From NCBI GenBank assembly GCA_013824835.1, contig PNOM01000017.1, forward strand, positions 1 through 41,664: a stretch of DNA of 41,664 nucleotides, read 5' to 3'. The notes beneath the pieces are model-generated. The model was not told the DNA's origin. It saw nothing but the letters and a program-made list of their open reading frames with translations, and ran no database searches. A program made the translations under genes and the position numbers. The number at the start of each line of letters is the position of its first letter. The first letter of the stretch is position 1. This document shows, piece after piece, positions 1-8,757 of the stretch. This stretch comes from Syntrophus sp. (in: bacteria) (GTDB taxonomy: Bacteria > Desulfobacterota > Syntrophorhabdia > Syntrophorhabdales > Syntrophorhabdaceae).

Positions 1-36
1 AAGTGAACAATGAAGCAGAAAGAAAAAGCAAAGATC

Positions 37-83
37 AAACCGGACATTTCTACTTTGGTAAAAACCGGACATTTCTACTTTGG
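37..83. repeat. Two direct copies of a 22-bp repeat, IS-end-like
   Basis: Two identical 22-base copies lie at 37-58 and 62-83, 25 bases apart. Each contains the core CCGGACATTTCTACTTTGG. Closely spaced short direct repeats of this kind are typical of the ends of IS21-like elements; that link is from memory and is inference. No transposase gene is visible, so the element would lie to the left of the window or be gone. An in-frame stop at 11-13 could be the tail of such a gene, but too little sequence is present to judge. Confidence 0.5.
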
Positions 84-84
84 C

Positions 85-115
85 TTGACACGTCTGTTTA
101 AAAACCTTGCCTATT
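85..115 (+). promoter_or_regulatory. Possible outward promoter next to the IS-like repeat
   Basis: A perfect TTGACA -35 box lies at 85-90, directly after the second repeat copy. The best -10 candidate (CCTATT at 110-115, 19-base spacer) is weak. If functional it would drive the SGNH gene starting at 186. Confidence 0.3.
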
Positions 116-185
116 CCCTTTTGTTTGTGTATCTTTTCGAGGGGAAACCCATTATAAAAACATCAGGAGGTCTTTTGCAAGGTTC

Positions 186-1424
186 ATGAATATATCTTTT
201 GTCAGTCTTGGGCGAAAGGCCTTAATTGCCTTGATACCCCTTGTGATTATGTCCATTACGTTCCTTTTCTATGGTTTTGCAAACACATTTGTATACTATC
301 CCCTCCTGTGCATATTCTATCTCGTATTCATATATATTGATTACAAGAATGCCTTTCTCCTGTCCATTACCCTGTTCATCGTTACCCTCCTTGTCAATGG
401 ACTGCTGGGGCTTTTGAAGATTGACGACAGGATTTACTACAGGGCCCATGAACGACTCACCGTATACAATCATGAGATTGAGATGAAAAGTTACAAAAAA
501 AATGTTGACATCACGGTCATGATGCCCTTTGGCGATGCATGTGCAGTCGGGAATGAAAAGAATATTGATATAGAGCCTCGCAGAATAAGGTTTAAGACCG
601 ACTCCCTCGGATTCCGGAATGATAGTGATTACAAAGGACAAGAGTACGTTCTGGTCGGGGATTCCTTTACCGTGGGGAATGATACCAGTCAGGAGGATAT
701 CCTGATGACCCAGTTGAAGGAGAAGTACCACAAGGACACCTATGGCCTGGCATATCCGGGCGGTATCCCCGAATATGTGAAATATATACTCTATTTTCAG
801 AAAAAGGTTAAAACGGATTTTAAGGTGTTACTCTTTGTCTATGAAGGAAACGATTTTCCTGAGACCTATTCACGGAAAAGGTTGACTGTTAAAAAACATG
901 GATTCATGGCTCTTCGTGACCGCTATAAGGCCATTTTTGAAGAAACGGTGTTGTACAAATACACCTACAGCCTCATAAGCAAGTATACCAGGAAATCATT
1001 ATCCGCTGAGGTATTTGTTGTAAACGGGCGCAGGATGGCCGATTTTGGCGAATATATTGATGCTGCCCGGCGGGACACATACCGACTTCCTGACAAGGTT
1101 GTCCCCATGCTTTCTCTGGTCCGCAACAGAATTGATCATATCTTTTTTATTCCGACAAAATACCGGGTATATTATTCGTTTCTCGAGAAGAACAATCAAA
1201 AACCCCTGCCGAATGCTCAGTGGGAGGCAATAAAGGCTTTGTCCAAGAAACTTGATATTGGATGTACGGACCTCACCGGCCCAATGATTGATGTCTCTAA
1301 AATATTATTAAAAGAGGATAAATATACCTTCTGGAAGGATGATTCCCACTGGAACAAATATGGGATTGGAGTAGCGGCAAAGGTTGTTTCAGATTACATC
1401 GACAGCAAGAAAGGTCTTCAATAG
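186..1424 (+). CDS. Membrane-anchored SGNH/GDSL hydrolase-like protein
   Basis: The 412-residue protein begins with about three hydrophobic segments (roughly residues 10-77), followed by a soluble region with an SGNH-hydrolase pattern. GDSFT places the likely nucleophile at Ser160. GND near residue 225 resembles the block III Asn. DDSHW at 385-389 supplies the Asp/His pair and resembles the D-x-H-W block of AlgX/AlgJ-type polysaccharide O-acetyltransferases. A plausible role is acetylation or deacetylation of a cell-surface glycan at the membrane, which fits the glycosyltransferases across the convergent junction. The substrate is unknown. AGGAGG at 165-170 is a somewhat distant ribosome site for the ATG at 186. 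Confidence 0.7.
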   Translation: MNISFVSLGRKALIALIPLVIMSITFLFYGFANTFVYYPLLCIFYLVFIYIDYKNAFLLSITLFIVTLLVNGLLGLLKIDDRIYYRAHERLTVYNHEIEMKSYKKNVDITVMMPFGDACAVGNEKNIDIEPRRIRFKTDSLGFRNDSDYKGQEYVLVGDSFTVGNDTSQEDILMTQLKEKYHKDTYGLAYPGGIPEYVKYILYFQKKVKTDFKVLLFVYEGNDFPETYSRKRLTVKKHGFMALRDRYKAIFEETVLYKYTYSLISKYTRKSLSAEVFVVNGRRMADFGEYIDAARRDTYRLPDKVVPMLSLVRNRIDHIFFIPTKYRVYYSFLEKNNQKPLPNAQWEAIKALSKKLDIGCTDLTGPMIDVSKILLKEDKYTFWKDDSHWNKYGIGVAAKVVSDYIDSKKGLQ

Positions 1425-1490
1425 GTCCTATATGTCCTATTGGACCTATTCTTTTGACTTTGTTTTATAGGACCTATTCTTTTGACTTTG
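1420..1490. repeat. GGACCTATT repeats with dyads between convergent genes
   Basis: AATAGGTCC at 1420-1428 is the inverted complement of GGACCTATT at 1442-1450. A 21-base unit, GGACCTATTC followed by TTTTGACTTTG, occurs at 1442-1462 and again at 1470-1490 (28-base period). The second copy is preceded by TATA, making another small ATAGG-A-CCTAT dyad. The array fills the gap between the convergent SGNH and glycosyltransferase genes. It may serve as a bidirectional terminator or be a REP-like repeat; no clear U-tract follows a GC-rich stem, so termination is inference. Confidence 0.6.
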
Positions 1491-1513
1491 CCTTACAGGC
1501 GACTTGGTATGAG

Positions 1514-2419
1514 TCAGGACCTGAATATAATTTTAAGCATTTCCAGGTTCTTTTTATCGTGCGTTAATAGCAACCTTTCGCTGTTTTTTATCAGATAAAG
1601 TATTTTTATGAGAAGGGCAACTCGTTCTCCGTAGCATTTTCTATAGAAAAGAAACCTGCTCTTTTCACGTATGCGGATCCGCTCCATTTTCGAGGTGTCG
1701 GAAGATGATTTGCCCGAGAGATGGATGATTTTTGCTTCAGGGCAGATCATGGAGATAAAACCTTGCCTGAATATCCTGTAGCTGAGTTCCGTATCCTCAA
1801 AATAGAGGAAAAAGTCTTCGTCAAGAAGACCGGTTTTGTCGAGAACGCTCTTTCGGAGAAACATGTCTGCGCCGACTATGTAGTCAACTCTCCGCGTAGA
1901 GTTGCTCAGATTCTCAGAAGAGGCCTTCAAATGTTCTCTGTAATACTTCGGGAAGACCTTTTTTAGCCGGAGGACCTTGAAAACCGCTTCTTCCAGGGTG
2001 GGAAAGTTGCCATATGCAATCTGGGGCGCCATATGTTCATCATATAGGCTGCCGCCGCAGCAGCCCACCATGCGGTTTTCCGGTTGTTCCATGTAGTCAA
2101 GGAATATCTTCACCGCATTGTTGACGAGAATGGTGTCAGGATTGAGTAAAAAGAGATACTCTGCCCGGGACTTTCCTATGGCGATATTGTTGGCCCTTGC
2201 AAAACCCGCATTTGTGGGATTCGGAATCAGTTTTACCCGGGGAAATTCACGTTCTATCTCTTCCGCCGAGCCGTCAGTAGACCCGTTGTCAACGACATAG
2301 ACGTCAAATTCCACATCTTTTGTCTCTGTAAAAATCGACGACAGGCAACCCCTTGTCAGGTCCCTCGTATTATAGCTTACGATTATGATCGATACGGAGG
2401 GGCGATTTTGTTCTGTCAT
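1514..2419 (-). CDS. Family 2 glycosyltransferase (rhamnosyltransferase-like)
   Basis: This 301-residue protein has the GT2 (GT-A fold) signature. It opens with PSVSIIIVSYN, then YVVDNGSTDGS for nucleotide binding. NPDT near residue 95 sits at the DXD-type metal site. GADMFLRKSVLDKTGLLDEDF and FLYFEDTELSYR match the acceptor-side E-D motif of rhamnosyltransferase-like enzymes. There is no membrane domain, so it should act at the cytoplasmic face on a lipid- or protein-linked glycan. Its start overlaps the stop of the GT4 gene by 4 bases (ATGA), so the two are probably translationally coupled. It is the last gene of a long minus-strand operon. Donor and acceptor sugars cannot be read from sequence. 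Confidence 0.88.
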   Translation of the reverse strand: MTEQNRPSVSIIIVSYNTRDLTRGCLSSIFTETKDVEFDVYVVDNGSTDGSAEEIEREFPRVKLIPNPTNAGFARANNIAIGKSRAEYLFLLNPDTILVNNAVKIFLDYMEQPENRMVGCCGGSLYDEHMAPQIAYGNFPTLEEAVFKVLRLKKVFPKYYREHLKASSENLSNSTRRVDYIVGADMFLRKSVLDKTGLLDEDFFLYFEDTELSYRIFRQGFISMICPEAKIIHLSGKSSSDTSKMERIRIREKSRFLFYRKCYGERVALLIKILYLIKNSERLLLTHDKKNLEMLKIIFRS

Positions 2420-3510
2420 GCAAGCCCGTTCACAAAGGCAAGGAGATCCTCCTTTGTCCGCTCCAGGGAATGGCGGGATGCCACCACAAACCCTTCCTTG
2501 ATACAGCTCTCCCTGAAGGGCTGATCTTCGATAAATCTGCGGATGCCTTCTGCAATCCTGTCAGGCCTGTGGGTGGGGACAAACCAGGCGTAAGACCGGT
2601 CCTCGCTGAAATTCATATAGGATGATATTTCAGTCAGGATGGCGGGGACGCCTGAGGCAAGGGCCTCAATGGCCGGCAGGCCGAATCCCTCGCCTTCAAG
2701 GGAGGAGGAGATAAATATGTCCGTATCACGGTACAATGCGGTGATCTCCTTCTCCCCTATGCCTGTCAGGTAGTGATCTACGACGCCACCCTGTTTTTCC
2801 CGTTCTGAAGGCGGGCCGGGGGAAACCCTTGTGAACTCAATGTTCGCCCCTTTTTCTTTGATCAGCTCTATTGCATCGAGGGTGTCAGGTATGCCCTTGA
2901 ATCCCACATTCATGGAGCCTATTGACAGGACCTTTATCCGTCCGCCCCTGCCCCAGACCCTCTCTGAATCCGGGTAGAAGGCCCTTGTGTCGACGCCGTT
3001 CTGAATAAGGGCGCACTTCTGTGCGTATGTTGCCTCAATGAGATCCCTGAGGTGCTTCGATACTGCCGCCTTTACGGTAGGCAGGGCATAGACGGCCTCG
3101 ATCTCCCGTATCCTCTTTTTAAATTTTGCGTTGTCAATATACCTTTCAAAAAGGGAGAAGATACCTTTCCTTGTGTACTTCTCCGTAATTGATTCCCCTT
3201 CGATTCTTGCCCGATACTCAACGGGTTCATAACCCTGGCAAAGATGGACCACAATACCTTTCCCTCTTTTAACAAGGCGCTTTACATCATTGGGTACAGA
3301 GCCCACATATACATCGCACTCCGGCATGTCGCCCATGTCCCGATCCCTTATGAGTATCGGATCAACGGGCAGGCCATCCCAATCTGATTTCACCTTTTCC
3401 GTCATGAGACATACATCGATGCCCGCCTCCTTCAGCATTGCCACATGTTGAAGGACAACCTTTACGCCCCCGGAGATGCCTACATTCCTTATAAAATAGC
3501 CTATTTTCAT
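2416..3510 (-). CDS. Family 4 glycosyltransferase
   Basis: This 364-residue GT-B enzyme starts with MKIGYFIRNVGISGGV, a glycine-rich N-terminal loop typical of GT4. The C-terminal Rossmann half holds SSSLEGEGFGLPAIEALASG, the E-x7-E donor-sugar site of GT4. The middle VLSIGSMNVGFKGIPDTLDA resembles the inter-domain donor-phosphate region. It should transfer a sugar from a nucleotide-activated donor in the cytoplasm. It overlaps pmbA upstream (3507-3510) and the GT2 gene downstream by 4 bases each, so the pair probably builds the same glycan. Specificity is not inferable. Confidence 0.88.
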   Translation of the reverse strand: MKIGYFIRNVGISGGVKVVLQHVAMLKEAGIDVCLMTEKVKSDWDGLPVDPILIRDRDMGDMPECDVYVGSVPNDVKRLVKRGKGIVVHLCQGYEPVEYRARIEGESITEKYTRKGIFSLFERYIDNAKFKKRIREIEAVYALPTVKAAVSKHLRDLIEATYAQKCALIQNGVDTRAFYPDSERVWGRGGRIKVLSIGSMNVGFKGIPDTLDAIELIKEKGANIEFTRVSPGPPSEREKQGGVVDHYLTGIGEKEITALYRDTDIFISSSLEGEGFGLPAIEALASGVPAILTEISSYMNFSEDRSYAWFVPTHRPDRIAEGIRRFIEDQPFRESCIKEGFVVASRHSLERTKEDLLAFVNGLA

Positions 3511-4808
3511 CTGCCGCTGATCTTGAGACCCTCCACATAGAGGGAAGGGGAGCCTGAGGTCCCATAGAACTTGAGGTCTGTTCCTATACCTTTTACATTA
3601 TTGAGTAATTCAAATATGTTTCCCGAGAGGATTACCCCGGTAAAAGGTCTTTGAACGCTGTTTTTCACCAGGTATCCTGCTGCCCCGAGGGAAAAGTCCC
3701 CTGTAATAGTGTTTGCCGTATGGGCGCCCATAAGCTCAGCAATGATAATGCCGTTAAATGCCGCTTCGCTGATTTCCTCTTTTCCCCTCTCGATAAACAT
3801 TCCTCGCGGGGCGCAGGCAGGAGGCCCTTTTATTCCTTCTCTTATCCCGTTCCCTGTTGACGGTCTGCCAAGCTTGCGGCCATAGCATTCATCATAGAGG
3901 AATGTCTCGAAACATCCATTTGTTACAATGTGGTTTTCCCTGGAAGGCACCCCTTCGCCGTCAAAGGCAAAACTCCCCATACCTGCAAGCCCTGAATCTA
4001 TGATGGAAAGTATCTCTGAGAAACACTTTTCCCCTTCCTTGCCGGCAAGGGTCGTCTTTTTCTTGTAAAGGTTCTCTGCGAGAAAGGAGCCTTCGAGGAC
4101 GCCGAGGAGATCACATGCGGCCTGGGGGGTAAGTATGCCCTCATAAATACCTGTATCCAATTGTGAGCTTGAGAGAAAAGAGACTGCCTTCCGGGCAACC
4201 TCAGTGCCCAACGCTACACCGTTTATCCCGCTAAGGGCATGAGACCAGGACCAGTCATACCATGACGTCTCGTCTGCCTCCTTTGCAACGCACATGGCCG
4301 AGAGGGTAAAGAGGGTCTTTCGTCCTTTTGCCCTGAGGCCCCGTGAGTTGATGATAATGGTCTCAATCTCAGCCTCCAGAAGCTCACAGTTTCTCGTAGT
4401 GACGATCCGCGTATCATATTCAAGGATGGTGCGCTCCATATCGAAGAGCATGGTCATCTTTGTATCGTCGTCTGTAGCAAGACCGCCCCTGTCGTACAAC
4501 TCTGGAGTCGGATAGGCAGAGAATGCTTCGGGAAATCCTGTATCCGTATCCTCATCCGTAAAAGGAAGAATTGCCTGTGCGTTCTCAAGGAGGGTCGCGA
4601 CTGCCTTCTCCTCCTCGTCAAAGGTATAGGAAAAGACCATGCGGTTGTCTTTAACGGCCCGGAGGGCAATCCCGATCTCTTCCTTTATTTCTGCCCCGGA
4701 TAGTTCCCTGTCCCTGCATTCATATTTTTTCAGCCTTTCTGTGAGGAAGAAGAGTTCATAGGTGTCAAAAACCTTTTTAATGCCCTTTTCAATGCTCTCA
4801 ATATCCAT
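3507..4808 (-). CDS. pmbA: PmbA/TldE-family protein (TldD/TldE protease partner)
   Basis: The 433-residue sequence matches the PmbA/TldE side of the modulator-of-gyrase family. ARKAVSFLSSSQLDTGIYEGILTP precedes SFLAENLYKKKTTLAGKEGEK, and the C-terminal half carries TFLYDECYGRKLGRPSTGNG and SLGAAGYLVKNS. No HEXXH zinc motif is present, as expected for TldE rather than TldD. In characterised bacteria TldD and TldE form a heteromeric metalloprotease that degrades unfolded or leader peptides and matures RiPPs. No tldD is in this window, so the partner must be elsewhere. The start follows GAGGGG by a good distance. Confidence 0.85.
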   Translation of the reverse strand: MDIESIEKGIKKVFDTYELFFLTERLKKYECRDRELSGAEIKEEIGIALRAVKDNRMVFSYTFDEEEKAVATLLENAQAILPFTDEDTDTGFPEAFSAYPTPELYDRGGLATDDDTKMTMLFDMERTILEYDTRIVTTRNCELLEAEIETIIINSRGLRAKGRKTLFTLSAMCVAKEADETSWYDWSWSHALSGINGVALGTEVARKAVSFLSSSQLDTGIYEGILTPQAACDLLGVLEGSFLAENLYKKKTTLAGKEGEKCFSEILSIIDSGLAGMGSFAFDGEGVPSRENHIVTNGCFETFLYDECYGRKLGRPSTGNGIREGIKGPPACAPRGMFIERGKEEISEAAFNGIIIAELMGAHTANTITGDFSLGAAGYLVKNSVQRPFTGVILSGNIFELLNNVKGIGTDLKFYGTSGSPSLYVEGLKISGR

Positions 4809-4819
4809 GTTTTACCCCT

Positions 4820-5269
4820 CTATATCTCCATTTTCATGGCGAATTCATCACATTCAGGAAACTTCGGACACCGGATACAGTCGGACCATATCTTCTGGGG
4901 AAGTTCCTTTTTATCAACAGGCTGAAAACCGCATTTCATAAAGAACCTGTCCTGATAGGTAAGGAGAAACAGCCTTGGTATCCTTAATAATAGTGCTTCT
5001 TCAATGCAGGCATTGACAAGCATTCTGCCGAGCCCTTTCATTCTGGCTGTGTCAACAACACAGAGGGACCTGATCTCTGCGAGGTCCTCCCAGCATATAT
5101 GAAGGGCGCATGTCCCGAGGATTATCCCGTCTTCTTCATAGACCATATAATCCCGCATATTATCGTACAGTTCGCCAAGGGATCTGGCCAGCATCTCCCC
5201 CTGTGACGCGGAGTTATTGATAATGGCATGGATCCTTTTTATGTCTTCAATTGATGCCCTTTTCAGCAT
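4820..5269 (-). CDS. GNAT N-acetyltransferase, short ArgA-like type
   Basis: This 149-residue single-domain GNAT has the acetyl-CoA loop as VVDTARMKGLGRMLVNACIEEA (R/Q-x-x-G-x-G/A). The C-terminal KIWSDCIRCPKFPECDEFAM with three cysteines is a tail I associate with the short N-acetylglutamate-synthase-like proteins of Geobacter and relatives. A role in the first step of arginine synthesis is therefore plausible. No arg genes are nearby and broad GNATs look alike, so the substrate is uncertain. Its start lies inside recN (overlap 5247-5269) and pmbA follows after 11 bases, consistent with one transcript. Confidence 0.75.
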   Translation of the reverse strand: MLKRASIEDIKRIHAIINNSASQGEMLARSLGELYDNMRDYMVYEEDGIILGTCALHICWEDLAEIRSLCVVDTARMKGLGRMLVNACIEEALLLRIPRLFLLTYQDRFFMKCGFQPVDKKELPQKIWSDCIRCPKFPECDEFAMKMEI

Positions 5270-6866
5270 TGTGCAACATCTCCTCTGCCCTCTGAAGGGT
5301 CTTTTCTGTGATGGTTATCCCTCCGATCATCCGTGCGATCTCCACGATACGCTCCTTTCTCGAAAGGGCCTTAATCCCCGTCTTTGCCCCATCCTCCTTC
5401 TGTTCTTTTTCAACAAGAAAGTGGTGATCACCGTACATGGCAATCTGGGGGAGGTGGGTAATGCATATAACCTGATGCTCCTTTGCCAGTCCTTTCAGCC
5501 TTTTACCTACCATATCCGCTACCCTGCCTCCGATACCGGCATCCACCTCATCAAATATAAGGGTCTTTTCCTCTTCGCCCCCGACTACCCTCTTCATGGC
5601 AAGCATGATCCGTGACAGCTCGCCCCCGGATGCGATCTTTCTTAAAGGTTTTAAAGGCTCTCCCCTGTTCGTGCTGATACGCAGTTCTATGTCATCAGCC
5701 CCTTCTTCGTCAATACTCCCCTTATCGGTGACGTTGATCTGAAATAACGCCTCCTTCATGGAGAGAAAGCCGAGTTCTTCAATGATAGCCTGCTCAATGG
5801 ATGGAGCGCCTTCTTTACGTTTCCCTGAAAGGGCCTGAGCGAGGGTAAGGACCTCTTTTTCGAGGAGAGTCCGTTCCTTTTCCAGGGTCCCGATGTCTTC
5901 GGAGAGACTGGAGAGATAGAAGAGTCGTTCCTGTGCAATATCCGCGAAGGCCCTGATGTCCTCATAGGTCTTCCCGTATTTGTTCTTCAGGTCAAAGATA
6001 TGAGACAGTCTCCCTTCAAGCATTTCGAGCTCGCCAGGGTCAAAGGTTACAGTTTTTTCTATACCCTTGATGTCGGTTATGATGTCCTCTATATCAAAAG
6101 AGAGGGACTCAACCCTGTTTTTCAGTGTTTCCATAGCCTCGATAGCCTGAAAGGGTTTGAGAAGGTTGACAAACTTTCTGCACGTCATGTGCATGGATTC
6201 TTCTGTGTCGAAAAGGTGTTCCGAAATAATATCCAGCGTACCCCTGATCTTCTCTGCATCCTTCAGGAGTTTCAGCCTCTCCCTTATTTCATTCTCTTCC
6301 CCTTTTCTGAGATCTGCCTTTTCAATCTCGTCGCACTGGAATTCAAGGAGATATATCTCCTTTCCCCTCCCCTCCGATTCACGTTTTTTTGCCTCGCACT
6401 CTGTCTTTATACGCTTGAGAATCAGCGCCTTCCCGGCCAGATGCTCCCGTTCTTCCGTCAGGGAAAGAAGATTGTCGATGATTGCGATATAGTTTTCTTT
6501 ATTAAGGAGGTGCTGAAATTCATTCTGACCATAGATATTGATCAGTTTTTTGCCTGTTTCCTCGAGTTTTGCAAGGGTTACAAGGTCTTCGTTGAGAAAG
6601 GCCCGTGACCTGCCAGACTGGGATATTACCCTCCTCATCACGTATTCGCCATTACCCTGGACAAAGTGGCCTGAAATCTCTGCCTGAGATGCGCTGCTCC
6701 GCACAATGTCTGCGGAAACCTTGGTGTTTATGAGAGTGGAAAGGGCATTAATAATGATTGACTTGCCAGCCCCTGTCTCACCGGTAATTACATTCAGCCC
6801 TTCTTCGAATGCTATGTGGAGCTCGTCTATTATAGCGAAATCCTTTACCTTGAGAAAGGTGAGCAT
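5247..6866 (-). CDS. recN: DNA repair protein RecN
   Basis: This 539-residue SMC-like ATPase is close to the usual RecN length. The N-terminal FAIIDELHIAFEEGLNVITG leads into Walker A GETGAGKS. A long charged, probably coiled-coil middle follows. The C-terminal half has the signature ASGGELSRIMLAMK and Walker B LIFDEVDAGIGGRVAD, then a conserved histidine in ICITHLPQIA. RecN acts in recombinational double-strand-break repair by holding DNA ends. The gene begins 2 bases after the nadK stop; that nadK-recN order is common in bacteria and supports the call. Confidence 0.97.
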   Translation of the reverse strand: MLTFLKVKDFAIIDELHIAFEEGLNVITGETGAGKSIIINALSTLINTKVSADIVRSSASQAEISGHFVQGNGEYVMRRVISQSGRSRAFLNEDLVTLAKLEETGKKLINIYGQNEFQHLLNKENYIAIIDNLLSLTEEREHLAGKALILKRIKTECEAKKRESEGRGKEIYLLEFQCDEIEKADLRKGEENEIRERLKLLKDAEKIRGTLDIISEHLFDTEESMHMTCRKFVNLLKPFQAIEAMETLKNRVESLSFDIEDIITDIKGIEKTVTFDPGELEMLEGRLSHIFDLKNKYGKTYEDIRAFADIAQERLFYLSSLSEDIGTLEKERTLLEKEVLTLAQALSGKRKEGAPSIEQAIIEELGFLSMKEALFQINVTDKGSIDEEGADDIELRISTNRGEPLKPLRKIASGGELSRIMLAMKRVVGGEEEKTLIFDEVDAGIGGRVADMVGKRLKGLAKEHQVICITHLPQIAMYGDHHFLVEKEQKEDGAKTGIKALSRKERIVEIARMIGGITITEKTLQRAEEMLHNAEKGIN

Positions 6867-6868
6867 TG

Positions 6869-7732
6869 CTATCTCTCACCCCACTTCAGCTTTGTTCTCA
6901 GGATTTCGAAATAGCATTTTGACGATGATTTTATCAGGCTTACTACGTGACTTGATTCTCTAACGAAGACTTCATCGGCATATTCGAGAGGGAAACCGAT
7001 CTGTCCGTCGAGGGTGAGCACCACTCTTTCATCCCGGGATTTCAGCACAGCCCTGATCTCTCCTTCCCGGGAGAGTATGATGGGCCTGTTTGTGAGCATA
7101 TGGGGAGATATGGGGGTGACCACGATATTTTTCAGAGTCGGATAGAGGATAGGCCCCCCTGCTGAAAGGGAATAACCGGTAGAGCCGGTAGGGGTAGAGA
7201 GTATGAGGCCGTCAGCTTTGTAGGTAGTAAGGTATTCCCCGTTCACATAGGTTTCAATATCAATGATTCGCGCAAGGGCATCCTTTGTGATGACCGCATC
7301 ATTTAAAATAGTGAATTCAAATACTTCGTGACCGGCCCTTACCACAGCTACATCAAGCATCATCCTTTTTGAAATCTCATACTGCCCTTTCAATACCTCT
7401 TCTGTCATGAAGGTTAATTCCTCAACGGAAATCTCTGTAAGGAATCCGAGCCCCCCGAGGTTTACACCAAGAATAGGCACATCGTCTTTACCCTTCAGGT
7501 TTCTCGATACGCTGAGGAGCGTACCGTCTCCCCCGAGGACTATGATGAACGCAGCCCCGTCACCAACATGCTCCCTTTCTACATAATGGGGATAGCTGAG
7601 TTCCCGAGCTGATTCTTCATCAAGAACAATCGCATTTTCCCTGCCGAAACCCTCGATGATCTGGGCGGCAATCTTTGTTGCAGCTTCGTTCCTTCTCTTG
7701 CAGACTACATGAATTGCCTTTGTGTTCGTCAT
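6869..7732 (-). CDS. nadK: NAD kinase
   Basis: This 287-residue protein has the diagnostic NAD kinase motifs: VLGGDGTLLSVSR (GGDG), LGVNLGGLGFLTE, and ADGLILSTPTGSTGYSLSAGGP. It phosphorylates NAD to NADP in the cytosol and so sets the NADP pool, relevant here because an NADP-linked transhydrogenase-like cluster lies at 30595-37420. The start codon overlaps the upstream MetE-like gene by 4 bases (7729-7732), and recN follows after 2 bases. Confidence 0.97.
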   Translation of the reverse strand: MTNTKAIHVVCKRRNEAATKIAAQIIEGFGRENAIVLDEESARELSYPHYVEREHVGDGAAFIIVLGGDGTLLSVSRNLKGKDDVPILGVNLGGLGFLTEISVEELTFMTEEVLKGQYEISKRMMLDVAVVRAGHEVFEFTILNDAVITKDALARIIDIETYVNGEYLTTYKADGLILSTPTGSTGYSLSAGGPILYPTLKNIVVTPISPHMLTNRPIILSREGEIRAVLKSRDERVVLTLDGQIGFPLEYADEVFVRESSHVVSLIKSSSKCYFEILRTKLKWGER

Positions 7733-8757
7733 AAATATCTCTCTTTCAGATAGAGTGAGACCTCATTAAGAAGGGAAAAAGATTTTTCCACGGTGATGGT
7801 CTTGTCAGGGTTGAGGAGATTGCACGTTGCAGGGGCAAGAATGCTCTGCCGTGCAATACACTGCCTGTCAATCCCCTTATGTTCCAAAACCATCCACATG
7901 TTCTCCAGCCTCGCGGCAATGCTCTTCACATCTTCTTTTGAAAACTCCTCGTAGTAAGTAGGCACTATCCCCCAGCTGATGATGTTCCCTTTCTCCAGGA
8001 AATTCTTTACCCGATCGTAGGTTACAAATATATCTCCAAAGGCATAAGCATTAAAGGAGAGGACCTCAATATTCAGGGAGAGGAGAAAGTCCCAGTCAGG
8101 TCTTCCACAGAGGTGGAGTCCCCTCGGTCCTTTAATACCGTCAAAGAATGCGGTCAATTCTGTCTTTGCCTTGTTGTTATCGTAGCCGCACATGGCATTA
8201 AAGATAAATTCAAGACCCGGGTCGTCTACCCAGACAAAGGCCCGCCCATTCTTCTCCCTCAGCTCTTCATACTGGACATTTACCTTTTTCTGAATAAAAG
8301 AAAAGGCGACGCCCCTTATCTCATCATTATATACAATAGGTTTGTCTTTCTCATCCACAATTTTCAGGGTGAGGCTTATTGGGCTGATCACCTGGCCCCT
8401 TACGGAACAGTATGATGAGAGATCCTTTGAGAGGAAGCGCCTGTAAACATGTGAATATTGTTCAGAGAGCCTGAAGTAATCGGTTTCATCCTCTCTTTCC
8501 AGGTATTCCGGAATCTCTTCATAAAACCGGTCTGTATCAACGGAGATTCTTGTATGTTCCTCGTCAATTACAACGCCGGGAAAACGTTCCATGGCCTGTA
8601 CATACATGTCCTCATAAAAAGAGAGTCTTGGTAGTTGGGGCCAGAAAGGGATGTCCATGGTAAATGCAAGATTCAGGGCCTCATCAGTATTTACATGAGG
8701 CATGATGCCCATGGCGGTAGTAGCGCAATCACCAGAAAAACCAAGTTTTTCAACCAT
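7729..8757 (-). CDS. UROD/MetE-superfamily protein, cobalamin-independent methionine synthase-like
   Basis: The 342-residue protein resembles the C-terminal catalytic half of cobalamin-independent methionine synthase (UROD/MetE-like barrel). GLHLCGRPDWDFLL gives a His-x-Cys pair and SILAPATCNLLNP a late Cys; these match the positions of MetE zinc ligands. The N-terminal folate half of MetE is absent, so this is a short stand-alone type as in archaea and many anaerobes, probably using a corrinoid protein or another methyl donor. First gene of the operon. No good ribosome site precedes the ATG at 8757, and a TTGACA on the same strand (8792-8787) would start transcripts very near it, so translation may be leaderless. 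Confidence 0.65.
   Translation of the reverse strand: MVEKLGFSGDCATTAMGIMPHVNTDEALNLAFTMDIPFWPQLPRLSFYEDMYVQAMERFPGVVIDEEHTRISVDTDRFYEEIPEYLEREDETDYFRLSEQYSHVYRRFLSKDLSSYCSVRGQVISPISLTLKIVDEKDKPIVYNDEIRGVAFSFIQKKVNVQYEELREKNGRAFVWVDDPGLEFIFNAMCGYDNNKAKTELTAFFDGIKGPRGLHLCGRPDWDFLLSLNIEVLSFNAYAFGDIFVTYDRVKNFLEKGNIISWGIVPTYYEEFSKEDVKSIAARLENMWMVLEHKGIDRQCIARQSILAPATCNLLNPDKTITVEKSFSLLNEVSLYLKERYL

Noticed and set aside
1442..1490. Possible CRISPR-like repeat-spacer unit
   Set aside because: Only two copies, a 7-base gap between them, and no cas genes.
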